A stretch of 64,000 nucleotides of DNA from Syngnathus acus (taxonomy: Eukaryota > Chordata > Actinopteri > Syngnathiformes > Syngnathidae): contig NC_051087.1 of assembly GCF_901709675.1 (NCBI RefSeq), forward strand, positions 4,024,001 to 4,088,000, read 5' to 3'. Positions 25,901 through 38,400 of the stretch are shown one piece after another. The notes under the pieces were generated by a model that was given only the letters and a program-made list of their open reading frames with translations, made no database searches and had not been told where the DNA came from. Both the position numbers and the translations under genes were made by a program. Each line of letters starts with the position of its first letter. Position 1 is the first letter of the stretch.

Positions 25901-28900
25901 GCCTATTGGACTTAATTATGATAAAATTATGTTCAGTGTGGTGCAAACTCTAGTAAACATGATTGAAATAATTTACATTTCAAGTACGAGGATTCTGGCT
26001 GATTGTGACGACGAAAAGAAACATTTCTCTCACTGACTTTTTCCCTGATGCTCACATTATGCTAGTGCCCCCTGCTGTTAATGGCTATCACTGCTTTACA
26101 TCGTGACTAATGCTGATGTGATAATACAGTTCCTAAGTAAGTACATTAAGATAAAAACATGCCTGCGTGGGTTTTAGCAGGTAGTCTGGCAAAACAAAAC
26201 AATAGTTGAAGCCACTGAACAACCTCAGAAAACATGCCACTCTAAAATAAAAAAAAGTTGGAACAAAAACATTTTTGAATTAATTTGATCAAACAATGAG
26301 CAAACTAATAACCTACAAAAAAAACTATTTGATATTTTTCTATTTTTATTGTATTTCGACTAAAAATGGGAGGTTATTTGTAGAAAATTGTGTATTTTTA
26401 TAATACCATTTTAATAACATCTGTTTTTTTTCTTTTAATAAATATTTTGGCCTACAAGACGATTTGTTTTTTTAATGTTGGTTATGTTACCCGGAGAGCC
26501 ATTTTTGAGGTGACGGGGTTAATTTTGTGTCAAAGGTTTGAGAACCAATTGCTTCTACAATTGTGATTCCATTTCTGATGACCCAAAAAATCTGGGTACA
26601 TCATTTCTGCCTTTATTCTGTACAAAATGCATTCCATGCATTGTATACTGCAGAAGAATATCGTCTGCATGGTAGTGAGAGGTTTGCACAAGTGCAGCAG
26701 CAAAGCAAAGCACAGCATGTCTCAGTCTCCACCAATCTAAAGACAATGAAGGTTCACCACGCTGTAATTAGACAACAATGACTTTGCCAGTCACCGCTCA
26801 TAAATATGAATGAGGAGGGAGGGGTGGAGGGAAGGTGTTGGGTCTAAATTTGCTACTTTTTTTTTTTTTATTATTTGACGTGGTCTCGCGTCATATTCAT
26901 CCTATCAAAACCTCCTGAGGGAAAGAGTTTTTAAAGCTTTTGTGTGTCACTCTTGTGCTGTCACGAGTGTATGAGTGCAGCTTGGGGAGGGCGGCGACGG
27001 AGGGCACGTTGATGGAGAAATTTTTTATTTCTTTTTAAGTTTTTAATTTTACGATGGATATTGCTTTTTTTCTTAAGCTCCTTTTGTGTCAGCTGTTACT
27101 AAGAAATGGAAATGTATTAAAGAATACGATTTGGGTTGAAGTAAATGATTCATTAGCGTCCATCAAAAGTCCTTTCAATGTCACCCAAGTTGATTTTTTT
27201 TTTTCTTTTTAGTACAAATTGAAGGGTAACAAAAAAAAAAATGTAGGCCTGCTTTGCACTGACTGCCTAATATAATTAACCTCTCATCAGGTCAACTGAA
27301 CAGGACAATAACTATCTCAGCTCAGACTCACATCAGGGATTTCCCTGCTGAGCCCATTTGAACACTGTTGCTAACCAAAACCCCAGCACCTATAGTTTCC
27401 TGATTAGGCTGTTTTTTTTTTTTTTTAATTCATTCTTTGACCACAAATAGACAGTTTGAAACACATCGATTGATAACATACAGCAGATGTAACTAATGGC
27501 GAAACTTATTCATGTTTTCCATCCCCGTCACCGTTTTAAAGAACTTTTTTTTTTTTTTTTAACCTTAAAAATCAGGAAGGGGTTATGGCAACTGGCAAAG
27601 GAGCAAGGGAATGTTGACATTTTGGCAAGAATAATTCGACACTCGCTGTGGGGTGATGAATTAGGGCCCGTTTGACACCTTAATGCGCTTTATAAAGGCT
27701 GCTTGCAATCACTTGCTCTGGAAAAAGGTGGAAACGAATTGATTAAAAGCTCAAGAGAATTGAGGGGGGGGGGGAATGTTGGATACTGTAAGTGCGTTTG
27801 AATATTAACACAAGTGGCCCAACAGCATGCTGCTCTCTATCATCCTTCGTTTGTAGTCGTCTGTTCGTCCAGCCATCTGTCCATGCGGCTGGCTTGCTGT
27901 CTGTCTGTCTATCTGACCGTCCATCTATCTACTGTATGTATTCATCTGGCACTATATATTTAGACATCATCCCTCTTTTTCTGCTTCTCCTCTTTTTCTT
28001 CCTATCTCTGTGTCCATCCATCTACCCGTCCGTCAATCCACATATCCTCCTATTCATCTCTCTCTAGTTCAGTCTCGTTTGCCTGAGTGTGAATGGCTGA
28101 CATGTTCAAGGTGATTTAACGCGTGCTGTCGCCATACTTTGTCACATTTTACAAACGGTACTGTCGCCCTCTCCTGGCCACTTTTATATACTAAGTAGAG
28201 AATGCCCAGTCCTGGACTTCTCGTTTGAATTTATTGCTTACTGAGTGAGTGCGAACATAAGCGAATTTGCGTAGGAAAAAGGCTAGTGGACTGTTGGCTG
28301 CAAAAGAAGTCTCCGTTCGTACATTTGCATTAATTATTCATTCTCCTTAAATGGTATGTTTAGCTTTCAGCAGCCTTGTTAATTGGAATATTAGTTAATA
28401 TATTGGTCATCGACACTAGATAGTTCAACATGCACTTATCAGCCACAACTTGGACGGGCTACATGAGATGAAGTGCATTGTTAAAAATGATGATGAATTA
28501 TATAATAGTGACAATAAAAATACAGTGTTTTATATGCAGTATAATTAAAACATACAGAAACATTGAATTAGAACAAACAGTTCAAAAAACAGCCACAAAT
28601 AAATGTGTTTTCATACTTCCAGTAGTATTTTAGATTGGATTTCATATTTTTTTTTCATTTATTCCAATGGGCTTAATCTGCAAAAAAAAAATAAAATAAT
28701 AAATTGCGTTATCAGCTGCAATATATTTTTATGGGACACCTTGCATATCAAACGATTGAATTGATCATTTTATCACTGTATGTTTTTATAAATAATAATA
28801 TTATAGAGTGCTTATTTTGTCAAAATTCGACACAATACAAAACGCTTCAGGGGGGAGGGAGGCAGGAAGGGATCAATGACTTTTACATCCAGGGAATTAT

Positions 28901-29050
28901 TAACATCATTTATTGCCAAATGATTTTGCTGATAATGAGATTTGTGGTCAGCAAACCCCAATTTTGCACTTTCAGAAAAGGGGAGGGGGTATGTATATAT
29001 TTTTTTCTTTTGTTTATTTTTCCTCTCCTCTTCAGGCTTACTCTTCATCT
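19948..29050. other. Gene desert between egr4 and fbxo41
   Basis: About 9 kb without a supported exon. Visible items: a poly-G run near 22075-22084, poly-A/T runs, degenerate (TCTG/TCCA)n at about 27890-28060, and GC-rich patches at 20280-20510 and 23190-23720. On the minus strand at plus 26065-26078 is the CTCF-like ACAGCAGGGGGCAC, one base off consensus. The window has no other room for long-range egr4 control on this side, so enhancers here are plausible but unproven. Confidence 0.45.
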
Positions 29051-29100
29051 CCCTCTCCCTTTTTCTCTCTCTCTCTGCTGCAGCAGCCTTGTGACGTCAA
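29050..29100 (+). promoter_or_regulatory. fbxo41: Candidate fbxo41 promoter with a perfect CRE
   Basis: A consensus CREB/ATF site TGACGTCA is at 29092-29099, preceded by a CT-rich initiator-like stretch (29045-29077) and followed by GC-rich sequence with (GC)n at 29234-29253. No TATA box is seen. The link to fbxo41 rests on the splice donor at 29181 and the same strand; no other gene is available to use it. Confidence 0.45.
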
Positions 29101-29180
29101 GGAGGGCTGGAGCGCTTCCTCCTTGCTCCGTATAGCGGCAAAGGGAGGGAAAATGAGCACGAGAAGATTCACACAGCTAG
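29101..29180 (+). other. fbxo41: Putative non-coding first exon of fbxo41
   Basis: The exon would end at 29180 with a strong donor (CTAG|GTGAGT). The acceptor TCATCTAG at 35230 opens the exon containing the fbxo41 start. An ATG at 29153 in this exon would be spliced into a 27-codon upstream frame that stops in the second exon (TAA near 35286). Exon pairing across about 6 kb is inferred from the signals only. Confidence 0.4.
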
Positions 29181-31149
29181 GTGAGTCTTTTCATTCTTTA
29201 AGAACAAATCCGATCATATCCTTAATGTATATGCACGTGCGCGCGCGCGCGCGGCCGATCCATCGCGTCATGGGCGCTTCCCGTGTGGCTAATTGACGTC
29301 CCCCCCATATTAGCGGTGGGAAGCTAAAAGGAGGAGGAGATGAGGGGGGGTGTTGCGCTCTTTTCTGCAGCTGCACCCCATGTCCGCGCACCTTTGCAAG
29401 CAAACAGGGCCCTCGATCGTTTACGCTCCAAAAATGTCATGTGCTGATTGTTGGGGCTGGTCCACGCCCACATGATGTTATGCAGCCAGTTCCTTCCTAC
29501 CTGCATGGCTGCCATGTGTGATGGTGATCAATGGGGCAGCTTGTGCTCGGCCTGCTTGGAAGGTTGCTACACGAGATGCAACGGCCACAAGCCGGACTTT
29601 GTGCACGCCACAAATTTAAAGCACAGAATATTTTTCATATGTCAAAGGGGTGGGAAAGTGGAAAGTTTCTGGTAAATTTCCATAAATCAAGATCAGATTT
29701 TTTTAACATTGTAAATGGGAAGTTCCCATGAGAATTACTGAGAATTAATTGGAAAAATCTCATTAGTGCTTTTGGATAATTTTATAGACACTATTCACAA
29801 TGCATTATATGCTAACAAAAAACATTTAAGATCCTTTTTACAGCCAACCTTCATTCTTCTAAATGTATACTTGACTCATAAATTCTAATTGAAGGCTTTA
29901 ATTTGTGGAAAATATGGTAATTTCTCAGCCCTATTGACTTAACACCCTCCAGAAAAATGTCTCTCCTTACTCTGAGGCAAGAAGAGTGCAAGAATAGTTT
30001 AGCAAACTCGGTGTGACTACAAGGCGTGACAAATCAGACCGGCGCACTCATGTGCATGTTGTAGAAAAGGGAGAAACAACAAAAAGATGCTGAGATAGGA
30101 TGGAACATCCTCCAGCGTGGTTGACTTGAGTGCATGTGTGTGGTATGGGAAAATCCATTAAGTTGCGTGTGTGACATTAAGATGAAGTCCATCATTTTAA
30201 TAACTTGACAGTGAACAACCGCAACACATACTACACAGCGTAAACACAATATTTACCCGGAGTGATGTTTCATGTGGGTTGCTTTAATAGGCAAAATATG
30301 TCATACTGATTCTTCCCCCTGTCATAATAATCCAAGTTTCATTGTAATTTACTTTGGCGCTTTGTGTATTTATCGTGCGTGTCCATGGGCACGTTGTTGG
30401 AGCTGCATGTGCAAAGATGTTCGTTCAAGCGTTCATTACAAATCAAAGATGTGGCTCATGATTCTGGCCTTTGAGGGTGTCAACTTCTGTCACAGTCTAA
30501 AATTCTCTATGCCTAGAAAAATACGAATGAAAATGTCACTTATGCAACGTATTCAATCGCTTTCTCTTTTGCAAAAGCAGGAAAGGAAATAATGACCCAC
30601 AATTGGAATGTCTCCTGATATTGTTCCAAAGTGTTCCGTAGCCATATGTGGGTCAGTCTACCCAAATGGTGCAGTCATCAGAAAAATATTTTCCTCAAAA
30701 TTATTTATGTGCAGTGGGGACTGTCTGGGGATTGTGCATGAATAGTGAAAGTCTGTGCATAATTGATATCTTGAAAAATGTTATTGTTTTGGTTACGGTC
30801 AATAATTGCTAATAGAAGTCCAGTACTAGAAATGATTTCACATCCCAGGTTGAAATACTCGATGTAAAAATCAAACATGAATCTTAACAATGTGCAGCAT
30901 TTGCATAGTGTACATTTTGCATATCACGTCCTCTCAAGCTTGGGATGAACATGAGAAGACCTCAGACATTCATCCACTTATCTCACCAGACATTGTCTGC
31001 CTCATTTGCTTCACAAATCCTTCTTGGAGCCTTTGTCGCCATTTTTTTTGTGTGTCTTTAAAAAAGGACACAGCTTTTCTTATTAAAAAAGCATAAACAC
31101 AAAATATATTATAGTACTGGATATTGTAAACTGCTGGTCTGGAGCAGGA

Positions 31150-31445
31150 CTTATGTGCACTAGTGGCGCTAAGATATTTTTCCTAGGGTGGCCATGGGGA
31201 TCTAAAAATATCGCAGGTGGTCTACAGACCTTTTTTTTTTTGACAAAAGCCATAAATCTATTCACAAAATCCTGACAAAAATTCAATATGTGCCACTTAC
31301 GGGAGAATATGAAAAAAAAATCCCAGAAAAAAAATACTCAAAAGTCTATTAAATGGTATAGCACCTGTAGGATCCATACATATTTGGGGTCGGGGGGGGG
31401 TAGTGCCCCCGCAGCCCCCCCACTAGCTCCGCCAGTGCGTATGTG
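31150..31445. mobile_element. Second non-autonomous hAT-type element (280 bp) with near-perfect 8-bp duplication
   Basis: The element spans 31158-31437. Left end CACTAGTGGCGCTAA and the reverse complement of the right end CACTGGCGGAGCTAG agree at 11 of 15 positions. Flanking 8-mers CTTATGTG (31150-31157) and CGTATGTG (31438-31445) differ by one base. A C/G-rich run lies near the right end. There is no coding capacity. The inverted repeats differ in sequence from the copy at 9289, so this is another family. Confidence 0.7.
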
Positions 31446-32401
31446 GTCCGTGGTATAATTATTTCTTTGCATCCTTGTCTCAATCAATAGTAGACAGTGG
31501 CAGGCAGGGTGTGTGTGTCTGTGTGTGTCTGTGTAGTGATTGTTATGAGTGTAGTCATCAGCTTCCATTGGAAGAAGTCATTGAGTCTCACTATCCTATC
31601 ATTCCCCTCATCTCGCTGCCAATACCTATTCGGTAGCACCACAGTGAGTGCTGCTTTTAGCATTCTTCTGGTGTTGCACAAAAGTGACACATTACAAAGT
31701 CCCGGAGGTCTGGGTAGCACGTTTTCAAACTATTGCTCAACGTCAAAACAAATGAAGAGGAAGAAAGCGTCCCCGTGCTGTGAGTGGACTAAGAATGCTA
31801 AATTTAAAAAGAAAGCTGACAGCCAAGCAAGGGGCTTCTCTGAACCAAAAATTCAAACAGATGGAGATAGTAGACCTGAGGACAAAATGTTAGTTGTGTG
31901 GAAGAAGTGACGTTAAAAATTTTTTTTTACTCGTACAGGTTGTACGGCAGATAAGAGTCAGCACCATTTTATGAACTATCTTGGGTATTTTCATTTTTTG
32001 TTATGTACTTATAAATATATAGGTATGCATTGTACGATTAGACTAAATATAATATTTGATTTAATTCCAAAATATCTCGTGTGTACACTATTATTCTAAT
32101 AATAACCATATTATTTTACATATATATTATAAATAAATGCTTTTTGTAAATAACAATACTAATAATATAATATTAATGGTGAGAATAATAAAACATAGGC
32201 GCAAGTCATTATCATTTAAGTAGGCAATTATGCATTTATAGTTTAAGCTTGTACAATTTTACGAGTGGTACTTCTATTGGTGGCATATTATGGTATACTA
32301 ACTCTTTCATTGCTTATACTGTACGCAATCACAAAGTTACCTTAACGTGCTAGTATTTTTAAGTTTAAAGCTGTCTCTTGGTCAATTTGTTTTGCTGGGC
32401 C

Positions 32402-32524
32402 TGTGTTGCATGCAAATATTTGACTTGAGCTGAGTTTTTTTTTCTTTTCTTCTAACCACTATATGTGTTGCATGCAAATATTTGACTTGAGCTGAGTTTT
32501 TTTTTTTTTTTTCTAACCACGATA
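32402..32524 (+). repeat. 62-bp tandem duplication
   Basis: Two units starting TGTGTTGCATGCAAATATTT at 32402 and 32464, each ending in a T-rich run plus CTAACCAC. They differ mainly in the length and interruption of the T-run. Confidence 0.93.
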
Positions 32525-35018
32525 TCTCCTTCTCACTGAGGATGCAGTTTGGCTGAGCGATCGGACAAGCTTTATAGTATATGAATAGAAATAGATTTGG
32601 CTCCCTCAATGAACCAGCATGTTTACAAGTTAGTTCTGCTCTTTTTGTCATCCTTCATTTGTGGACTTTTACAATATTTTTTCTGTGTCAGAAAGCGGAA
32701 TGGCAATAATACCGAAGTGCTTCTTCTGTGCCCTTAGCTGTCAGTTGCCGAGCCTCAGGTAGTGAACTTGTCCTGTCACAGGAGTCCCCTCGCCTTCAGC
32801 GGTGCTAAAACACTTCGACATGCTCACGTAGGAGCTCGCGGGCCTCGTTGAGCTCCTAGCTAACCCTCCTGAGGTTATATTGTATGTCTTTAGACTCGAG
32901 TAAGACATGTCAAAGGCTTGCACTGCCAAAATGCTCGAGTTCTTAAGTGAATGTGCGCCGCTTGTATTTATTTACTCGCAAGCCTGGACTGTTAATATAG
33001 CGCGGTGGAAAAGGTGCTTTTTCTTAAGTGTGGGTTGATTCTCGTGTCACACCTCTGAGAACACAAGTCTTGGCACTTTTTATTATGCGCCTGGTAACAC
33101 ACTGCTTGTTTGACCACAGTGTCGCAATATCGCTGGCTAAAGAAAAAAAATAAAGCTGGGCATAGGCCAGGCGTGATTTGTTCCTTTTCTCACACATGCA
33201 AGCAAAACAAATGTGCACTAAAAATCCCAGACACACAGGAGCAAACATTTTGCGGACTTAAGTGAGGTAGACGGTGATTTATAACATCTTTATCGTTTTT
33301 TTATTGCGTTTTAAAATCCTCTACTGTTTGTTCTGTTGGGACCCAACACTGACGCTAATGGTAAAAGAAAAATAAAGTACGACTTTCTTATTTAGACAAT
33401 AATCTAGAGATCTAACGATCTAATGATATCTTTACCGAAAATGGTATGTACTTACTCATCGTAGTACCAAGACTGACCTATGAGGGGCAGCGTCTTGCTA
33501 CAGAGAAGATGAAAGCGTAGTAGAAAAAGAGGCTTTAGCTTAGGAAGTCAATCAAACTCTTCTTTTTGGAGTGTTTTTTTTTTTTTTTTTTTACCTTTTT
33601 ACCATCTTTCAGAGCCTTTTGATAATCTGGCTTTCACGGCTTGTTTTATCAAATTCATTCGTATTCCGCTTAACGCTCACCTGCACTTCTAATTAGATCC
33701 AATTCATTCTGTGTAGCAATTAGTTCTTTATAAAGATAATCATGTTCAGTTTTGAGGTATTAATTTAACAAGGTTTTTATTACTACGCTTGTAATTAGGA
33801 GCTGTGTGCTACTGTGTTGTGCTGAGAATGTTTACCAGCCTTTTTATAAAGCAGCTTTTTAGTAGACAATAAGTCGTGCAAGGCTACTCGTCCCCATTAG
33901 TGAGGTGCAGTATATTTGACGCCCTGTCATGGTAGAATGGCTATATGGCAGAATAACAGTACAGGGGGACACAAAAGGTGCCGTGACGCCGGTTGATTTC
34001 CAAGTTGTTTGAAATTAAACTTTAAAAAATATATACATTTGTAAAAAGCCAACAGTGATTATGCGGGGGGATTGTTTTATTATAATCCTTTTAAAGGCAG
34101 TTCCTCTCATCACAAGCATTTATCTTTTCGTGACATCTAGTTAGAAGGTTGATGACTGACGTGTTGTTTTTCCCCGTTGAGTGAATGCAGGTGTTTTCCT
34201 TTTTTATTTTTTTGGGTTCGACACGCGTCGCGATCCTGCTGCGAGAGCTGAATCTTCCCCTGCAGGAGGCGTCTCTCAGGCGTTCCAAGCTCGGAACGCT
34301 TCCGTGCCTTTACTGTTTATTTGGGCTTGACGAAGGTGACATTTCCTGGCACACGCTGGCTGGGAGACTCAAGGCCATAGCTGACTGCTGTGCCATCTAA
34401 AAAAAAAAAAGTTTGTTGGCTATAGTTATTAGTAGTTTTAGAGTTTCCATTGTTGAGGTTTGGGTACATGGGTCCTGGGGGAGAATACAGTCATTTTCTT
34501 GTCATGCAATGGTAATCTAAATACATGGACTGCCATTGTTCCTCAAATGGTGCCCATGGTAATGCTTGCATTATTTTTAAACGTAAGAAAGAGCAGACAG
34601 CTGCTACTTTATACATAATCCTTTTGAGTAGCTTGCAATCCAAGACTGCCTTTGACCTATTAATCAACACAGTGCTTGATGAGAGAGTTTTGATTATAGC
34701 GAGGCCTTAAGGTCTTTGAAGGTAAAGGAAGGCTTACTGGAGTTCAGGAGCACTCTCAGTAATGGATCCATTTCCTGTTGCTTCCCTCGGTTGTCCTTAG
34801 AGCACTTTTGCATGTATGACAGATTGTCACAGCAAGTGTAGGCCAGTGGAACAAGGGTTTCATGTTTCCATAGTTTCCTCAAAATCATATGTATTATTAA
34901 TGATAACCAAAGATTCAAATTATAAATCTACTGTTTACTTGTTGCTTTCTGTGGACATAAAAACTGGATTAAAGTGGATGACCTAAAAAAAATTCAAGAA
35001 AAATCTAGCTGTGCTGGA

Positions 35019-35019
35019 C

Positions 35020-35067
<48 letters not shown>
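35019..35067 (+). repeat. (ATT)n microsatellite
   Basis: About 16 uninterrupted ATT units, located 160 bp upstream of the acceptor of the fbxo41 start-codon exon. Confidence 0.97.
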
Positions 35068-35230
35068 TTCCTGATTTAGTTTTTTGTAAATGTATACCAT
35101 CTCAAACTACCTAGTATGTCGCCATCTAGTGATCGACACTGGAATTACGGCCAAAATTGAGAGTTGATTATACCAAAATTAACTGATCAGCTATTTTCTC
35201 AAACTGCTTTTTTGTTTTCTTCTCATCTAG

Positions 35231-35418
35231 GCAATGATGATGGCGTGAAAAGACCAAGTGGGAGTTGCCACTATGTGAGCTTCTAAGATCTGTCATCAGC
35301 CTGCTTGGTCGACTGCAAGTGTTGTCACCATGAGAGCATCCGATGGGTCGTTGACCCGCCGGCGCCACCGTCCGGTTGCGTGAGCGCCGTCCGATTCTCC
35401 CCGCGGACCCCGCGCGGC
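35231..35418 (+). other. fbxo41: fbxo41 5'UTR in the start-codon exon, with an upstream ORF in strong context
   Basis: A TTCTCATCTAG acceptor precedes 35231. An upstream ATG at 35330 stands in a good Kozak context (TCACCATGA) and opens a 17-codon frame ending TGA at 35381-35383, only 35 nt before the main start. The main ATG at 35419 also has a good context (GGCATGG), so initiation could be limited by the upstream frame. The frame of the main ORF is open upstream but holds no ATG. Confidence 0.6.
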
Positions 35419-38400
35419 ATGGCCTCTCTGGACCTGCCGTACCGCTGTCCTCGCTGTGGGGAGCACAAGCGCTTCCGAAGCCTCTCATCCCTACGCGCCC
35501 ACCTGGAGTACAACCACACGTACGAGACCCTCTACGTCCTCTCCAAGTCCAACAGCGTTTGCGACGCCGCCGCCCTGCTCCCCCTCGTGACAGAGGGAGC
35601 CCTCCTGCCGCCTCCCAACAATAACGAGTCCTTTGAACCGCTTCGGCCGTCGGCTTTGAAAGAACGCCGCTTCCCCTGTCGAGAGCTTCCGTGCGTAGAC
35701 GACTTGAGTTTGACGCCGGCGAGCTCCAACACTTCGGCCAGGTACATCCCCAATGTGGAGTTTCCTCTGGGGGAGATTTTGATGAAGACGGCCATGACAT
35801 CCACAGACCCGGGCCCCTATGGGAACCCCAGTACAGCCGTGGCCGTAGCAGCTAACGTGGCCGCCAGTGCAGTGGAGGCGGCTTATGAAGAAGGCTTGGC
35901 AAGGTTGAAGGCACGCGCCTTTGAACGTCTTGAGCTGGATGAGAGGATGGAGAAGCTGTCTGAAGAGGTAAGGCCGTTTTGATGATGGGGACAAACTACG
36001 TCCAATTTAGGCTGACAGTATTGCAGTATCAACTTTAAACCAATAGAGGGTGCTAATATGAAGCGTTGGGGCAAAATTATCCGACTTAACTCCGTTAAAA
36101 GCCTGAAAATTGAATTGCAAACCTTTAGTGATAGAAATGTCAAATTAATTCAATTAATTAATTAATTAAATTGTTCCCATTCAGTGAATGGAATCGCGAA
36201 CGATCGGATATATTATGATAGAAACGCTTTTGTAATGTTATGTACGCTACCGACATTAGTTATCGTCCTTTATTAATTCCCAACACTGTTTTTCATAGAC
36301 AAGAGCGCAACTTAAACATCTATCATCCTGTAGGTGGAGCAGAAAATAGCGGCCCGAGTGGGCCGTCTCCAGGCCGAGCTGGAGAGAAAGAGCTCCGAGC
36401 TGGAGCGGGCCAAGCACGAGAGCGAGCGGCTCAGCCAGGAGAAGCAAGAACTCGAGGACAAGGCCTTGGAGCTGTCCAGGCAGGTGGACGTCTCGGTGGA
36501 AATGCTGGCCAACCTAAAACAGGACCTGGTGAACAAGGAAGCAGAGCTCAGCCACAAGCAGCAGTAAGTGGACAGGCTTGGTACAGTCAAACAGACTTTG
36601 TTTTCATTTAGTAGAACCCACTTCCCTAATTATAAACTACATATACCGCATTTCCAAAAAATAATCCGACTCAAAGAATCTCAATTACAGGTTTTGAACA
36701 TATCACGTAGGGGTTTGACGCCAAATCATAATTCATCTCTGGTTAATGTGCACAGTGCTGCTTTTTGTATCGCTGTGCCAACCAATTCTTTTTCTATCAG
36801 CCTTCATTAGTGGATTGATTTTCTGCAGCTCTAGACTGTGTCCTCTTTCACCGTGGGAAATGAGAATGCGTCAAAAATCCCATTTGCAGGCGAGAGTTTT
36901 GGAAGACTGAGGCCTGTTTCTTTATTTTTTGCTGCTGACTGAAAACAACTTGGATTATAGCATTGCTGCTAATCAAATCTGATAATTGCAGGTGGTTTGA
37001 GTATCAGCATTATGGTCAAGTCTGTCCCGATACTTTTGTCCATTTGTCTGATTGTCCTTTAAACTGAGCTACTTCGTGAGCTGGCTCATTTTTCAGGTTC
37101 TGTAAATAGAAGGCTTGTTTGGACATGAATCGCACAGTGTGGCCATGGAAATCATTTCTGGACATGAGTTTGATAAACATGTTTGAAGTTCTCATACAGC
37201 ATGAGGATTTTTTTTTTCTTTGTACTCAATAACAGCCAGTGAAGCATTTACGACGTTGCCCAGAAAGAGAACAAACGCTATTTGTTAATTAAACGAGTGT
37301 ATAGTAAAGTTAGAAATGTTCACATGAGAGCAGAGGTAGATTAAAGATGCGCATATTTTCACATTATCAGCTTCTGTTTGCTAAAAATCTACTGTTATTT
37401 ATTGTGAAAAAAAATAAGTTTAAAATATTGCATCATTTAAAATCCCAATGAAAATTTACTTATCTAATATCCTAAAAAATAATTCCTTTTCGAAGATAAT
37501 CCAAGGCTTGTCAAAGCAGGATATCTTTTTTTTTTTCTCTCTCTCGTTCTGCCTCTCTATTTCTCTGTTTCTCCCCGAGGAGAAGCTGGCAGTCAAACAG
37601 TGAGATCATTCACACTCTAAAGTACAGAACAGCTAAGCAAAGATGGAAAAAGAGCATCACCGTCGGTGCGTGTCCGACTGAGTCCATGACTAAGCATTCC
37701 TTAACGTAGACACGGCCTTTTAAAAGTCACCGCGTGTTATGAAGCTTTTACAGAATCACGGTTAGACCATCAGAGGTGAGAAGGACGAAAATATGAGAGT
37801 TGCTAGGCGACAACAGGACACTTAAAAAGTCCTCCGAGCGGTGGCGGCGGGATTCATAAATGTGACAAATCAACTAAAGACTGATGAATTATTTTCTGCC
37901 TTGGAGGTAAATGAAAGCAGGGGAGTAATTCGAGCATGAATTCGAACCGTTTATGCAAAACACATTTGAGCCGTTCAGGGAAATTCATTTTTGAGCGTGA
38001 GGGTCAATTACGAGTTGCCAAGTTTTTTCGCGTGCATTATTTTATCGTTCATTTGGGTTCTTTCGGTAAATCATCCTTATTCGTTAAATATTGATGAGGC
38101 TTCGCGCAAAGCGTCGGCGACACCTGTGAAAGGATCTTCATTAGCATTCAAAGAGAATCCCTCGTTCAAAAGCTCACATGTTTTATTATTCAGGCCCGTT
38201 ACATGGAGGTGTCTACACTGTAGTGGACGAGCTTGATCTGACAAGAGGACTACAAATGAAGCGCTAGCTATAAATATCGTGGAAGAACTCAATACGGTTT
38301 TAAATCTCATGAGAGAAATATTCACTTGTCAATAAGGGACGCTTGGGACCTACAGTTTTGCACCATAACTATCCATACATAACATTCATTTTAATTGGGA

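Noticed and set aside
27792-28067. 91-codon Cys/Ser/Pro-rich frame
   Set aside because: It lies in degenerate TCTG/TCCA repeats; the apparent motif is repeat-driven.
31497-31910. 137-codon frame with a Lys-rich C-terminal half
   Set aside because: It begins in a GTGTGT-type low-complexity stretch, has no recognisable domain or splice partners, and partly flanks a transposon.
35168-35994. Large minus-strand frames opposite fbxo41 exon 1
   Set aside because: They are shadows of the coding exon; the plus-strand frame matches FBXO41 throughout.
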